Source: Gemmobacter fulvus (GTDB lineage Bacteria > Pseudomonadota > Alphaproteobacteria > Rhodobacterales > Rhodobacteraceae). Taken from it: 64,000 nt of DNA. This document shows, piece by piece, positions 8,101 to 18,037 of the stretch. The stretch covers positions 3,067,501 through 3,131,500 of the forward strand of contig NZ_CP076361.1 in NCBI RefSeq assembly GCF_018798885.1, given 5' to 3'. The notes beneath the pieces were generated by a model that saw only the letters and a list, made by a program, of their open reading frames with translations, was not told the origin of the DNA and searched no databases. How positions within the stretch are numbered: the stretch's first letter is position 1; each line of letters starts with the position of its first letter. A program made the position numbers and the translations under genes.

Positions 8101-9036
8101 TCAGAGGCCGAGTGCGGTCTTGACCGCCGCCAGACCATCGCCGCCATCCTTGGCGGTGACGCCCGCAAGCCAGGGCTCGATCGTGGCCGGGTTGGCCTTC
8201 AGCCAGGTGGTGGCCGCTTCGGCCGGATCGGTGCCGTCATTCAGGATCGCACCCATGATCTCGTTTTCCATCTGAAGCGAGAACGCAAGGTTTTCCAGCA
8301 GCTTGCCGGTATTCGGGCATTCCGCTACATAGCCTTTGCGCACATTGGTCGCCACCACGGCCCCGCCCAGATTGGGGCCGAAGAAATCATCGCCGCCGGT
8401 CAGATAGGTCATTTTGAAATTGGCGTTCATCGGGTGGGGTTCCCAGCCGAGGAAGATGATCGGCTTGGCATCGCCGGTGCTGCGTGCCACTTCGGCCAGC
8501 ATCCCCTGTTCAGAGCTTTCGACGACCTCGAAGCCTTTCAGACCGAAGGCATCCTTTTCGATGATGTCGAGGATCAGGCGGTTGCCGTCATTGCCCGGCT
8601 CGATCCCGTAGATCCTGCCTTCGAGCGCGTCCTTGTTGGCGGCAATATCGGCAAAATCCTTGATGCCAAGCGCGGCCCCGGCCTCGTTGGTGGCCAGCGT
8701 GTATTTCGCGCCTTCCAGATTGGTGCGCACGGTTTCCACCGACCCGGCCTCGCGGTAGGGGGCGATGTCGGCTTCCATCGTCGGCATCCAGTTGCCGAGG
8801 AACACATCCACATCGCCTTCGGCCAGCGCGGTATAAGTTACCGGCACCGACAGGAGTTTGGTCTCGGTCTCATAGCCCAGGGCCTCCAGCAGCACACTGG
8901 CTGCGGCGGTGGTGGCGGTGATATCGGTCCAGCCAACATCCGAGAATGTCACCTTGTCGCAGCCCTCGGCATGGGCGGTGCCAACAAAGGCAAAAGCCAC
9001 GGCGGTGGCAAGAAGCGCAGATTTAACTTTGGTCAT
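8101..9036 (-). CDS. choX: choline-binding periplasmic protein
   Basis: Solute receptor of the ChoXWV importer, 311 residues with signal peptide (cleavage after AHA at 23). The four aromatic residues that cage choline in Sinorhizobium meliloti ChoX (Trp43, Trp90, Tyr119, Trp205) are all present at a constant offset of 7: Trp36 in GWTD, Trp83 in NWMP, Tyr112 in AKYT and Trp198 in GWEPHP. Asp38 matches the substrate-contacting Asp45. This supports choline rather than general betaine specificity. AGGGAG precedes the start. The promoter region is shared with betI and carries a BetI-type palindrome. Confidence 0.96.
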   Translation of the reverse strand: MTKVKSALLATAVAFAFVGTAHAEGCDKVTFSDVGWTDITATTAAASVLLEALGYETETKLLSVPVTYTALAEGDVDVFLGNWMPTMEADIAPYREAGSVETVRTNLEGAKYTLATNEAGAALGIKDFADIAANKDALEGRIYGIEPGNDGNRLILDIIEKDAFGLKGFEVVESSEQGMLAEVARSTGDAKPIIFLGWEPHPMNANFKMTYLTGGDDFFGPNLGGAVVATNVRKGYVAECPNTGKLLENLAFSLQMENEIMGAILNDGTDPAEAATTWLKANPATIEPWLAGVTAKDGGDGLAAVKTALGL

Positions 9037-9072
9037 GTCGTCTCCCTGGGGTTTGCGCTCATGCGCTTTTTG

Positions 9073-9092
9073 TTGATTGACGAGTCAATAAA
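9073..9092. promoter_or_regulatory. BetI-type operator between choX and betI
   Basis: TTGATTGACGAGTCAATAAA contains the perfect inverted repeat ATTGAC-GA-GTCAAT and closely matches the enterobacterial BetI site (TTGATTGAACGTTCAAT-like). It is centred in the 102-base divergent region, 37 bases from choX and 47 from betI, so one repressor dimer could control both transcripts. Binding is inferred. Confidence 0.75.
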
Positions 9093-9138
9093 CTTCACGT
9101 TAGCTCAGTTTGGCAAGCATTTTATTGAGGAAGCCGCC

Positions 9139-9720
9139 GTGCCCAAGCTTGGAATGGAGCCTATCCGAAAGGCCGCGCTGGTCAAAGCGACGATCTTTGA
9201 GATCGGGCGTGCCGGATCGCTGGATGTGACGGTCAGCCAGATCGCCAAACGGGCGGGCATGTCCTCGGCGCTGGCGCATCATTACTTCGGCTCCAAGGAA
9301 GAGATTTTCCTGGCCGCGATGCGCCATGTGTTGTCGCTTTATGGGGCCGAGGTGCGCGGCGCGCTGGCTGCGGTGGATGGGCCAGAGGCGCGGTTGCACG
9401 CGATTTTGCGCGCCTCGTTCAGCCCCGGCAACTTCCGGCGCGAGGCGGTGGGGGCCTGGCTCAACTTCTATGTGCTGGCCCAGACCGTGCCGGAGGCGCG
9501 ACGCCTGCTGTCGGTCTATCAGCGGCGGCTGAAATCCAACCTGATGCACAGTCTGAAACCCTTGATCGGCGCGCGGGCGGGGCAGGTTGCCACCGGCCTC
9601 GGGGCGCTGATCGACGGTGTGTATCTGCGCGAAGCATTGAAGGAGGGGCCGCCTGATTCGGCCTCGGCAGTGGCCACGGTGCTGAACTTCGTGGCGGCGG
9701 AACTGAAAGGGCGCGACTGA
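9139..9720 (+). CDS. betI: HTH-type transcriptional repressor BetI
   Basis: TetR-family repressor of choline oxidation genes, relieved by choline. It starts with GTG ([11 protein letters not shown]), which aligns exactly with the invariant BetI N-terminus (M)PKLGM; GAGGAAG lies 6 bases before it. The HTH is [26 protein letters not shown]. The total of 193 residues is typical. The stop codon overlaps the betB start (TGATG), giving a betIBA operon as in many Proteobacteria. Confidence 0.95.
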   Translation: MPKLGMEPIRKAALVKATIFEIGRAGSLDVTVSQIAKRAGMSSALAHHYFGSKEEIFLAAMRHVLSLYGAEVRGALAAVDGPEARLHAILRASFSPGNFRREAVGAWLNFYVLAQTVPEARRLLSVYQRRLKSNLMHSLKPLIGARAGQVATGLGALIDGVYLREALKEGPPDSASAVATVLNFVAAELKGRD

Positions 9721-11174
9721 TGAAAGCACAACCGAAAGCCAGCCATTTTGTGAACGGCGCCTATGTCGAAGACAGCGCCGGGGCCGTGATCGAGGTGATC
9801 TACCCGGCCACCGGCGAAGTGATCGCGCGTCTGCGTGAGGCGACGCCTGCCGTGGTGGAGGCCGCGCTTGCCGCTGCCCATGCCGCGCAGAAGGCCTGGG
9901 GGCAGACCCGCCCGGTGGAACGCGCCCGTATCCTGCGCCGCGCGGCGGATCTGATCCGCGACCGCAACGCCGATCTGTCCTGGCTGGAAACACTGGATAC
10001 CGGCAAGCCCTTGCAGGAAACCACGGTGGCCGACTGGCCTTCGGGGGCGGATGCGCTGGAGTTCTTTGCCGGGCTTGCGCCGTCGGTGACGGGGGAAACG
10101 GTGCCTCTGGGGCGCGATTTCGTCTATACGCTGCGCGAACCGCTGGGCGTTTGTGTCGGCATCGGCGCATGGAATTATCCCAGCCAGATCGCCTGCTGGA
10201 AAGCCGCGCCCGCACTGGCCATGGGCAATGCGATGGTGTTCAAACCCTCGGAAGTGACGCCGCTGGGGGCCTTGCAACTGGCGGAAATTCTGGTGGAGGC
10301 CGGGCTTCCGGCGGGGCTGTTCAACGTGGTGCAGGGGCGCGGGGCTGTGGGCGGGGCGCTCGTTACCGACCCGCGCGTGGCCAAGGTCTCGCTGACCGGA
10401 TCGGTGCCGACCGGGCGGCGCGTCTATGCGGCGGCGGCAGACGGCGTGCGCCATGTGACGATGGAACTGGGCGGCAAGTCGCCGCTGATCATCTTTGATG
10501 ATGCCGATCTGGAAAGTGCGGTCGGCGCGGCCATGCTGGGCAATTTCTATTCCGCCGGGCAGGTCTGCTCCAATGGCACGCGGGTGTTTGTGCAACGGGG
10601 CATCAAGGACCGTTTCCTCGCCCGTCTGGCCGAGCGGACGGCGGCGATCACGCTGGGCGATCCGCTGGACATGGCGACACAGATGGGCCCGCTGGTCAGC
10701 GCGGCACAGTGCGACAAGGTGATGGGTTATGTAGAAACCGCCAAGGCCGAAGGCGCGCGCCTGATCTGTGGCGGGGCCTTGGGCGCAGATCTGGCGGGCT
10801 GTTTTGTGCAGCCCACCGTCTTTGCCGATGTGACCGACACGATGACGCTGGCCCGCGAGGAGGTGTTCGGCCCGGTGATGGCCGTGCTGGATTTCGCGGA
10901 TGAAGAAGAGGCAGTAACCCGCGCCAACGCCACGGAATTCGGCCTTGCCGCCGGTGTGTTCACCGCCGATCTGACCCGCGCGCATCGGGTTGTGGCGGCG
11001 CTGGAGGCGGGCACCTGCTGGATCAACGCCTATAACCTGACGCCGGTGGAAGGGCCGTTTGGCGGCTCCAAACTCTCGGGCGTCGGGCGCGAGAATGGCA
11101 AGGCTGCGGTCGAACATTACACGCAGATCAAGTCTGTCTATGTGGGCATGGGCCCCGTCGATTCCCCCTATTGA
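9720..11174 (+). CDS. betB: betaine aldehyde dehydrogenase
   Basis: NAD(P)-dependent oxidation of betaine aldehyde to glycine betaine, the second step of osmoprotectant synthesis from choline. The 484 residues show the ALDH cofactor loop, the glutamate motif [17 protein letters not shown] and the nucleophile in [15 protein letters not shown] (Cys near 283). [14 protein letters not shown] near the C-terminus is characteristic of BetB. It lies in an operon with betI and, 12 bases on, betA. Confidence 0.96.
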   Translation: MKAQPKASHFVNGAYVEDSAGAVIEVIYPATGEVIARLREATPAVVEAALAAAHAAQKAWGQTRPVERARILRRAADLIRDRNADLSWLETLDTGKPLQETTVADWPSGADALEFFAGLAPSVTGETVPLGRDFVYTLREPLGVCVGIGAWNYPSQIACWKAAPALAMGNAMVFKPSEVTPLGALQLAEILVEAGLPAGLFNVVQGRGAVGGALVTDPRVAKVSLTGSVPTGRRVYAAAADGVRHVTMELGGKSPLIIFDDADLESAVGAAMLGNFYSAGQVCSNGTRVFVQRGIKDRFLARLAERTAAITLGDPLDMATQMGPLVSAAQCDKVMGYVETAKAEGARLICGGALGADLAGCFVQPTVFADVTDTMTLAREEVFGPVMAVLDFADEEEAVTRANATEFGLAAGVFTADLTRAHRVVAALEAGTCWINAYNLTPVEGPFGGSKLSGVGRENGKAAVEHYTQIKSVYVGMGPVDSPY

Positions 11175-11186
11175 CCGGAGCCGGGT

Positions 11187-12839
11187 ATGAGCACTGAATT
11201 CGTCATCATCGGCGCGGGGTCTGCGGGCTGTGCCACGGCCTATCGTCTGGCCGAGGCGGGGCGGAGTGTGACCGTCATCGAACATGGCGGCACCGATGCC
11301 GGGCCGTTCATCCAGATGCCGGCCGCGCTCAGCTATCCGATGAACATGCGGCGCTATGACTGGGGCTTCCAGACCGAACCCGAACCGCATCTGGGCGGGC
11401 GGGTGCTGGCCACGCCGCGCGGCAAGGTGATCGGCGGATCGTCGTCGATCAACGGCATGGTTTATGTGCGCGGCCATGCCCGCGACTTTGACCATTGGGC
11501 CGAACAGGGCGCGCATGGCTGGTCTTATGCCGATGTGCTGCCGTATTTTCAGCGTATGGAACATTGGCACGGCGACAGCGGCGATGCGGCGTTTCGTGGC
11601 AATGACGGCCCCTTGCACATCACGCGCGGCCCGCGCGCCAATCCGCTGTTCAATGCCTTCATCGCTGCCGGGCAGCAGGCCGGCTATCCTGTGACAGCCG
11701 ATTACAATGGCCAGCAGCAGGAAGGTTTCGGCGCCATGGAGGCGACGATTTGGAAGGGGCAGCGCTGGTCGGCGGCCAATGCCTATCTGAAACCGGCACA
11801 ACGCACCGGGAAAGTGCGCCTGATCCGGGCCTTTGCCCGCCGCGTCGTGATCGAACAGGGCCGCGCTGTCGGGGTCGAGGTAGAGCGGGGCGGCAAGATC
11901 GAGGTGATCCGCGCCAGCCGCGAGGTGGTGGTGGCCGCATCCTCGATCAACACGCCGAAGATCCTGATGCTGTCAGGCATCGGCGCAGGCGCGCATCTGG
12001 CGCAGCATGGCATCAAGGTGGTGGCGGATCGTCCGGGGGTTGGGGCCAATTTGCAGGACCATCTGGAACTGTATCTGCAATTCGCCGCCAGCCAGCCGGT
12101 GACGCTTTACAAATACTGGAACCTCTGGGGCAAGGCAGCCATCGGCGCGCAATGGCTGTTCACCCGCAAGGGGCTGGGCGCCTCGAACCAGTTCGAGGCC
12201 TGCGCCTTCATCCGTTCAAAACCCGGCGTGGATTACCCGGATATCCAATACCACTTCCTGCCCATCGCCGTGCGTTATGATGGCAAGGCGTCGGCTGAAG
12301 GCCATGGGTTTCAGGCCCATGTCGGGCCGATGCGCTCAGTCTCGCGCGGGGCGGTCACGCTGCGGTCGGGGGATCCGGCGGTGGCCCCGAAAATCCAGTT
12401 CAACTATATGTCGGACCCCTCTGACTGGGACGATTTCCGCCGCTGCATCCGCCTGACCCGCGAGATCTTTGGTCAGGATGCGTTCAAACCCTTCATGAAA
12501 CATGAAATTCAGCCGGGGTCTGCGGTGCAGAGCGATGCGGAACTGGATGATTTCATCCGTGCGCATGTGGAAAGCGCCTATCATCCCTGCGGCACGGCCC
12601 GGATGGGGCGGCGTGATGATCCGACGGCAGTGGTCGACCCGGAATGCCGGGTGATCGGGGTAGAGGGGCTGCGCGTGGCCGACAGCTCGATCTTCCCGCG
12701 GGTGACCAATGGCAACCTGAACGCGCCGTCGATCATGGTGGGCGAAAAGGCGGCGGATCACCTGCTTGGGCGCGCGCCACTGGCCCCCTCGAACCAGGAG
12801 CCGTGGATCAACCCGGCCTGGCAGGTCAATCAGCGCTGA
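11187..12839 (+). CDS. betA: choline dehydrogenase
   Basis: FAD-dependent GMC oxidoreductase that oxidises choline to betaine aldehyde at the inner membrane. The 550 residues include the FAD Rossmann motif [19 protein letters not shown], the GMC signature [19 protein letters not shown] and the active-site histidine region [13 protein letters not shown]. The C-terminal [17 protein letters not shown] is typical. It is the last gene of betIBA and is followed by a strong hairpin. Confidence 0.97.
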   Translation: MSTEFVIIGAGSAGCATAYRLAEAGRSVTVIEHGGTDAGPFIQMPAALSYPMNMRRYDWGFQTEPEPHLGGRVLATPRGKVIGGSSSINGMVYVRGHARDFDHWAEQGAHGWSYADVLPYFQRMEHWHGDSGDAAFRGNDGPLHITRGPRANPLFNAFIAAGQQAGYPVTADYNGQQQEGFGAMEATIWKGQRWSAANAYLKPAQRTGKVRLIRAFARRVVIEQGRAVGVEVERGGKIEVIRASREVVVAASSINTPKILMLSGIGAGAHLAQHGIKVVADRPGVGANLQDHLELYLQFAASQPVTLYKYWNLWGKAAIGAQWLFTRKGLGASNQFEACAFIRSKPGVDYPDIQYHFLPIAVRYDGKASAEGHGFQAHVGPMRSVSRGAVTLRSGDPAVAPKIQFNYMSDPSDWDDFRRCIRLTREIFGQDAFKPFMKHEIQPGSAVQSDAELDDFIRAHVESAYHPCGTARMGRRDDPTAVVDPECRVIGVEGLRVADSSIFPRVTNGNLNAPSIMVGEKAADHLLGRAPLAPSNQEPWINPAWQVNQR

Positions 12840-12842
12840 ACG

Positions 12843-12868
12843 CGCCCCTGTCGGCAGCGACAGGGGCG
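12843..12868 (+). terminator. hairpin ending the bet operon
   Basis: A perfect 10-bp stem (CGCCCCTGTC / GACAGGGGCG) with a 6-base loop starts 4 bases after the betA stop, followed by the weak T-containing stretch TCGATTTC. Confidence 0.6.
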
Positions 12869-12884
12869 TCGATTTCGCACGCGT

Positions 12885-12898
12885 TTGATCCGGGTCAA
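12885..12898. promoter_or_regulatory. FNR/FnrL-type box upstream of the YdcH-family gene
   Basis: TTGATCCGGGTCAA fits the FnrL consensus TTGAT-N4-GTCAA, with its centre about 63 bases before the start codon. This suggests oxygen-responsive expression of the small downstream gene (inference). Confidence 0.55.
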
Positions 12899-12954
12899 GG
12901 TGGCGGGGCGCGGGCTTGGCTAGGCTTCTGTCAGACCACAAAAGGAGCAGGCAG

Positions 12955-13191
12955 ATGTCGAACACCCCGCATGAACTGGCCGAAGAATTCCCCGCCGAGG
13001 CCGGAAAGATCTCGGCGCTGAAAGAAACCGATGCGCATTTTGCGCGGCTGGTGGAGGAATACCACACGGTGAACCGCAAGGTGCATCGGGCCGAAACGCT
13101 GGTGGAGCCGACCAGCGCGGATCACGAGGCCGAGTTGCGCAAGACCCGCGCGCTGTTGAAAGACACGATCTGGAAACGGCTCAGCGCCTGA
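12955..13191 (+). CDS. YdcH family small protein (DUF465)
   Basis: A 78-residue, highly charged helical protein of the YdcH/DUF465 family, whose function is not established. The core ALKETDAHFARLVEEYHTVNRKVHRAE is the family signature. AAAGGAG lies 9 bases before the ATG. It is a single gene with its own FNR-type box, converging with pccR. Confidence 0.85.
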   Translation: MSNTPHELAEEFPAEAGKISALKETDAHFARLVEEYHTVNRKVHRAETLVEPTSADHEAELRKTRALLKDTIWKRLSA

Positions 13192-13203
13192 TTTGCGATC
13201 GGG

Positions 13204-14601
13204 TCACTCTGCAATCTCATAGGGCAGGATGCCGCGGCGGTCGGGGTCGACCCGCAGCCGCCGTTCCAGCGGCGGCACCGATCTCTGGTGGCAGTCGCGG
13301 CGCTCGCAGATCCGGCAGGATATGCCAATGGGTTCAAACTTGCCCCGCAGGTCCAGCCCATTGGCATAGACCAGCGCATCGGCATGCTGCACCTCGCAGC
13401 CCAGACAGATGGCGTAGCGGCGCACCGGCGCGTTGAACGAGCCGCCGGGCTTGCTCACATCACGGGCAAGGCACAGATACCGCACACCGTCCGGCGTTTC
13501 GGCCAGTTGGCGCAAGAATTGCCCCGGCGTTTCAAAGGCGCGATGCACGTTCCACAGCGGGCAGGCCCCGCCAAAACGCGCGAATTGCAGGCGGGTGGCC
13601 GAGTGGCGTTTGGTGATGGTGCCCGCCTGATCGACCCGCACGAAAAAGAACGGAATCCCCTTGGACCCCGGCCTTTGCAGCGTCGACAGGCGATGGGCGA
13701 CCTGTTCGATCGAGGCCCCGAACAGATCTGCCAGACGTTCCAGATCATGCCGCGTCTCCATCGCGGCCTGTTGAAACGCGCGATAGGGCATCAGGGCGGC
13801 CCCGGCAAAGTAATTGGCCAGACCGATCTTGGCGATGTCGCGCGCTTCGGGCGTGGCAAAGCGGGCCAGATCCAGCGTGGCCTCCAGCAGATCATTCTGC
13901 GTGGCCAGCGCCACCTGATACAGCAGTTGAAACCGCTGCGTCGGGCTGGAGGCGCGGCCCGAAATCGCCAGCAGGCCTTCGCCAGCATTGAAGCTGCGCA
14001 ACGTGGCATTGTCGGAAAATTGCAGGCTGATCCCGGCGCGGCTCAGGGTTTCGGTGGCGATCACCAGCGGGTCTTTGCGCACGCCGCCGGGCATCGCATA
14101 ATGTTCCGCCGCCCGGTCAATCGCGTCCAGATAGTTGTCGCAATAGTGAAAGAAGTCGCGCACCTCTTCCCAGGGCGAGGGGCGCAGGCCCGCATCTTCG
14201 CGCCCCAGCGCCTCGTCCAGCGAGGCGAGCCGTTCATGCGTCTGGCGATAGGCGCGATGCAGATCAAGGAAGGCGCGCGCAAGGGCAGGGGCATTGGAGG
14301 CGGCCAGCCGCAGATCGGCCAGCGGTGGGGCGGCGGCCTGAAACACCGGATCGGCCAGCGCCTCGCGCATGTCCGACACGATCCGCTCGGCATCGCCGGT
14401 GGTCAGCTCGGTCACATCGAAGCCGAATTCCTGCACCAGCGCCAGCACGACCGAGGCCGAGACCGGCCGGTGGTTGTTTTCCATCTGGTTGAGATAGGGC
14501 AGCGAAATCGCCAGCTTGTCGGCAAAGGCCTTTTGCGTCAGGCCAAGGCGACCCCGCAGCTCGCGCAGTTTGACCCCGGCGTACAGCTTTTGCGTCGACA
14601 T
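13204..14601 (-). CDS. pccR: short-chain fatty acyl-CoA regulator, PccR type
   Basis: ScfR-family regulator of propionyl-CoA assimilation; the R. sphaeroides PccR controls pccB. The 465 residues begin with an XRE helix-turn-helix (LRELRGRLGLTQKAFADKL ... YLNQMENNHRPVS). The middle is an IrrE/ImmA-like region in which the HEXXH zinc motif is absent (the equivalent stretch reads FQLLYQVALATQ). The C-terminal DUF2083 domain has a cysteine cluster (CLGCEVQHAD, CRICERRDCHQR). The start at 14601 has AAAGGAG upstream. Two TTTGCAAA motifs cover the leader. Identity rests on architecture and on pccB lying 1.9 kb away. Confidence 0.88.
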   Translation of the reverse strand: MSTQKLYAGVKLRELRGRLGLTQKAFADKLAISLPYLNQMENNHRPVSASVVLALVQEFGFDVTELTTGDAERIVSDMREALADPVFQAAAPPLADLRLAASNAPALARAFLDLHRAYRQTHERLASLDEALGREDAGLRPSPWEEVRDFFHYCDNYLDAIDRAAEHYAMPGGVRKDPLVIATETLSRAGISLQFSDNATLRSFNAGEGLLAISGRASSPTQRFQLLYQVALATQNDLLEATLDLARFATPEARDIAKIGLANYFAGAALMPYRAFQQAAMETRHDLERLADLFGASIEQVAHRLSTLQRPGSKGIPFFFVRVDQAGTITKRHSATRLQFARFGGACPLWNVHRAFETPGQFLRQLAETPDGVRYLCLARDVSKPGGSFNAPVRRYAICLGCEVQHADALVYANGLDLRGKFEPIGISCRICERRDCHQRSVPPLERRLRVDPDRRGILPYEIAE

Positions 14602-14613
14602 GGATGGCTCTCC

Positions 14614-14641
14614 TTTGCAAAGCGCATGTGGCCTTTGCAAA
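14614..14641. promoter_or_regulatory. two TTTGCAAA sites upstream of pccR
   Basis: Two identical palindromic octamers TTTGCAAA start exactly 20 bases apart (two helical turns); the first overlaps the ribosome binding site of pccR. TTTGCAAA-type repeats are, to my recollection, the reported PccR binding element in R. sphaeroides, so autoregulation is likely (inference). Confidence 0.6.
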
Positions 14642-14665
14642 CTGGGCCTGTCAAGCGGGCAGGGA

Positions 14666-15883
14666 TCAGCCGGACAGGCCCAATTGTCGCGCCCGGCGGA
14701 TCACCCACAGAATCGCCAGAACCGAGGCGACCGAGGAGGCCAGCATCAGCAGCACCAGCGGCATTTCAGTCGCCCCCGGTGGCAGCAGGGCCCCGGCCAG
14801 CGCAGCCAGCCCCGCGCCACCACCAATGATGAAGGCCCCGCCCAGACCCGAGGCGGTGCCCGCAAGCTCTGGCCGCACCGACAGGATCCCGGCATTGGCA
14901 TTGGGCAGCGACATGCCGTTGCCAAGGCCCATCGACACGGTCAGGCCGAAAAACACCACGGCATTGGTCAGCCCCAGCAGCGACAGCAGGGTCAGCACCA
15001 GCAGACCCGCCGTTGTGACCAGCGTGCCCATCAGCACCATCCGGTTCATGCCGATGCGCACCGAATAACGCCCGGCCAGAAAATTGCCCGCCGCATAGCC
15101 CACGGCGGTCAGGGCGAACAACACGCCGATCTGGCTGGAGCTGAGGCCGAACACCACATTGCCGACATAGGGCGCGCCGCCCAGATAGGCGAAAAAGCAG
15201 CCCGAGGCGAAGGCCGCCGACAGGCAATAGCCCCAGAACCGCTGCGAGGTCAGCAGCCCCGGATATTGCCGCATCTGGGCGGCAAAGCTCATCTTTTGCA
15301 GGGTCGCCGTCTCGCCCAGATCGCGCCAGCACAGCACCAGCACCACAAGGCCAAGCACCAGCAGCAGCCCGAAATTCGCGTGCCAGCCAAAGGCTTCGTC
15401 CAGCACCCCGCCGATCACCGGGCCGATCATCGGCACGAGGCTCATGCCCATTGTGACATAACCGATCATCGAGGCGGCCTCGGCATCGCTGACCATATCG
15501 CGCACGATGGCCCGGCTGAGCACCATGCCCGCCGCAATCACCGCCTGCGCCATGCGGAACACCAGAAACACCGTGGCATTGGGCGCAAGCAGGGTGCCCA
15601 CCGTCGCCAGCAGGAACAGGATCAGCGATCCCAGCACCACATGACGGCGGCCAAAGCGGTCTGAAATCGGGCCGATCACGATCTGCAACGCCGCCGACAG
15701 CGCCAGATACAGCGCGACCGACAACTGCATCAGCGCATAGGGCACATCAAAATGTTCCGCCATGCCGGGCAGGGAGGGCAGAAAGATATTCATCGTCAGC
15801 GCCGACACACCTGCAAGCAGGATCAGCGTCACGATTTTGGGCGGGGTTTCCGGGTCAAGGAAACGGGGGGCACGCAGGGTCAT
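14666..15883 (-). CDS. MFS drug-resistance transporter, Bcr/CflA family
   Basis: Proton-driven efflux permease with 405 residues and about 12 membrane helices. The N-terminus (TMNIFLPSLPGMAEHFDV) and the motif-A loop IGPISDRFGRRHVVLGS between helices 2 and 3 are typical of Bcr/CflA. Substrate unknown. It ends 24 bases before the TTTGCAAA pair of pccR and may simply be a neighbour. The ribosome site before the ATG is weak. Confidence 0.88.
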   Translation of the reverse strand: MTLRAPRFLDPETPPKIVTLILLAGVSALTMNIFLPSLPGMAEHFDVPYALMQLSVALYLALSAALQIVIGPISDRFGRRHVVLGSLILFLLATVGTLLAPNATVFLVFRMAQAVIAAGMVLSRAIVRDMVSDAEAASMIGYVTMGMSLVPMIGPVIGGVLDEAFGWHANFGLLLVLGLVVLVLCWRDLGETATLQKMSFAAQMRQYPGLLTSQRFWGYCLSAAFASGCFFAYLGGAPYVGNVVFGLSSSQIGVLFALTAVGYAAGNFLAGRYSVRIGMNRMVLMGTLVTTAGLLVLTLLSLLGLTNAVVFFGLTVSMGLGNGMSLPNANAGILSVRPELAGTASGLGGAFIIGGGAGLAALAGALLPPGATEMPLVLLMLASSVASVLAILWVIRRARQLGLSG

Positions 15884-15945
15884 GCCACAGGGCTACGCTG
15901 CGGCTGCCGCCCTGTCCATTGCCGGAATGCACAGATCTCTGTGCA

Positions 15946-16296
15946 TCACCATTTGTGAAAAATGAAGAATGCCCCGGCGGTGATGAAAGCAAAGCCGACA
16001 AGGTGGTTCCAGGTCAGCGGCTCTTTCAGGAAAAACACCGAAAACAGCGCAAATACCACCAGCGTGATCACTTCCTGAATGGTTTTCAGCTCTGCCGCCG
16101 AAAAATATCCATGCCCATAACGGTTCGCGGGCACCATCAGCATGTATTCAAACAGCGCGATGCCCCAGGAGATGAAGATGACCGTGACCAGGGGTGCGGT
16201 CTTGTATTTCAGATGGCCATACCAGGCGAAGGTCATGAAGATGTTGGAGGCGATGAGCAGGCCGATGGTCAGGATCGGCACGGGAATGGCAGGCAT
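15946..16296 (-). CDS. DMT family protein, DUF486
   Basis: A 116-residue membrane protein with four predicted helices ([71 protein letters not shown]). It matches the DUF486 small transporter-like family of unknown substrate. The start MPAIPVP at 16296 follows AGGTG by 6 bases; codons open further upstream are excluded because they overlap the pccB control region. It is divergent from pccB. Confidence 0.85.
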   Translation of the reverse strand: MPAIPVPILTIGLLIASNIFMTFAWYGHLKYKTAPLVTVIFISWGIALFEYMLMVPANRYGHGYFSAAELKTIQEVITLVVFALFSVFFLKEPLTWNHLVGFAFITAGAFFIFHKW

Positions 16297-16355
16297 CGGG
16301 GCACCTATTGGGGATATTGCCAAGCTGTGCCGCGCCGACGCTGAAAATGCAATGT

Positions 16356-16421
16356 TTTGCGAATTTGCAATTTGCAGAATCAGCCTTGCCAATAATTTGC
16401 AAATTTTCTGAATTTTGCTTT
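16356..16421. promoter_or_regulatory. cluster of TTTGCAAA-like sites upstream of pccB
   Basis: The divergent region holds TTTGCGAA (16356), TTTGCAAT (16364), TTTGCAGA (16371), a perfect TTTGCAAA (16396) and TTTGCTTT (16414) in an otherwise AT-rich stretch 50-115 bases before pccB. The same octamer occurs twice before pccR, so this is the probable PccR-controlled promoter of pccB. Confidence 0.6.
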
Positions 16422-16472
16422 GGGAAATCCGCGCTTGCGCCTAATGTCCGCTCGATTCCAAGGGGGACCGTA

Positions 16473-18005
16473 ATGAAAGACATCCTGCAAGAGCTTGAAG
16501 ATCGTCGCGCTGTGGCCCGCGCGGGCGGCGGCGAACGCCGGGTCGAGGCGCAACATGCCAAGGGCAAACTGACGGCGCGCGAACGGATCGAGCTGTTGCT
16601 GGACGAAGGCTCCTTTGAAGAGTTCGACATGTTTGTGCGGCATCGCTGCACCGATTTCGGCATGGAGCAGGACCGCCCGGCAGGCGACGGGGTCGTGACC
16701 GGCTGGGGCACGGTAAATGGCCGTATGGTCTATGTCTTTTCACAGGATTTCACGGTATTCGGCGGCTCGCTGTCAGAAACCCATGCCCAGAAGATCTGCA
16801 AGATCATGGATATGGCGATGCAGAACGGCGCGCCGGTGATCGGGCTGAACGATTCCGGCGGGGCCCGGATTCAAGAGGGCGTGGCCTCGCTGGCCGGATA
16901 TGCCGAAGTGTTCCAGCGCAATGTGATGGCCAGCGGTGTGGTGCCGCAGATTTCGGTGATCATGGGCCCCTGCGCCGGTGGCGCGGTTTACAGCCCGGCC
17001 ATGACCGACTTCATCTTCATGGTCAAAGACAGCTCTTACATGTTCGTCACCGGCCCTGATGTGGTGAAAACCGTGACGAACGAGGTGGTGACGGCCGAAG
17101 AGCTGGGTGGGGCCTCGACCCATACCAAGAAATCCTCGGTGGCCGATGGCGCGTTTGAAAACGACGTGGAGGCGATGGCCGAAACCCGCCGCCTGATCGA
17201 CTTCCTGCCGCTCAACAACCGCGAACGTGCGCCGGTGCGGCCGTTCTTTGACGATCCGTCGCGGGTGGAGCACAGCCTTGATACGCTGATCCCCGACAAC
17301 CCGAACCAGCCCTATGACATGAAAGAGCTGATCGGGAAAATCGCCGATGAGGGCGATTTCTTCGAGATTCAAAAGGATTACGCGGCGAACATCATCACCG
17401 GCTTTGTGCGGATCGAAGGCCAGTCGGTCGGCATCGTCGCCAATCAGCCGATGGTGCTGGCGGGCTGCCTCGACATTGACAGCTCGCGCAAGGCCGCGCG
17501 GTTCGTGCGCTTCTGCGATGCGTTTGAAATTCCGATCCTGACACTGGTGGATGTGCCGGGCTTCCTGCCGGGCACGAGCCAGGAATATGGTGGCGTCATC
17601 AAGCACGGCGCGAAACTGCTGTTCGCCTATGGCGAGGCGACGGTCCCGAAGGTGACGGTGATCACCCGCAAGGCTTACGGCGGTGCCTATGACGTGATGG
17701 CCTCGAAACACCTGCGCGGTGATTTCAACTATGCCTGGCCCACGGCGGAAATCGCGGTGATGGGGGCCAAGGGCGCGACAGAAATTCTCTATCGCAGCGA
17801 GCTGGGCGACAAGGACAAGATCGCGGCGCGGACCAAGGATTACGAGGACCGTTTCGCCAATCCCTTCGTGGCGGCAGAGCGGGGGTTCATCGACGAGGTG
17901 ATCATGCCCCATTCGACCCGCCGCCGGGTGGCCCGCGCCTTTGCCTCGTTGCGTGGCAAGAAGCTGGCAAACCCCTGGAAGAAGCACGATAACATCCCCC
18001 TGTAA
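16473..18005 (+). CDS. pccB: propionyl-CoA carboxylase beta subunit (carboxyltransferase)
   Basis: Transfers CO2 from carboxybiotin to propionyl-CoA, giving methylmalonyl-CoA. The 510 residues carry the carboxyltransferase N- and C-domains, with [18 protein letters not shown] and [15 protein letters not shown] plus [15 protein letters not shown]. This is the standard PccB length. The start [12 protein letters not shown] follows AAGGGGG by 6 bases. pccA lies 2.8 kb downstream, separated by five small genes. Confidence 0.97.
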   Translation: MKDILQELEDRRAVARAGGGERRVEAQHAKGKLTARERIELLLDEGSFEEFDMFVRHRCTDFGMEQDRPAGDGVVTGWGTVNGRMVYVFSQDFTVFGGSLSETHAQKICKIMDMAMQNGAPVIGLNDSGGARIQEGVASLAGYAEVFQRNVMASGVVPQISVIMGPCAGGAVYSPAMTDFIFMVKDSSYMFVTGPDVVKTVTNEVVTAEELGGASTHTKKSSVADGAFENDVEAMAETRRLIDFLPLNNRERAPVRPFFDDPSRVEHSLDTLIPDNPNQPYDMKELIGKIADEGDFFEIQKDYAANIITGFVRIEGQSVGIVANQPMVLAGCLDIDSSRKAARFVRFCDAFEIPILTLVDVPGFLPGTSQEYGGVIKHGAKLLFAYGEATVPKVTVITRKAYGGAYDVMASKHLRGDFNYAWPTAEIAVMGAKGATEILYRSELGDKDKIAARTKDYEDRFANPFVAAERGFIDEVIMPHSTRRRVARAFASLRGKKLANPWKKHDNIPL

Positions 18006-18037
18006 CGCAGAACGCGAACCAAGGGGGTATCGTATCC

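Noticed and set aside
7816-9138. Long plus-strand frame continuous with betI
   Set aside because: It is antisense to choX and choW; the GTG at 9139 matches the conserved BetI N-terminus and has the ribosome site.
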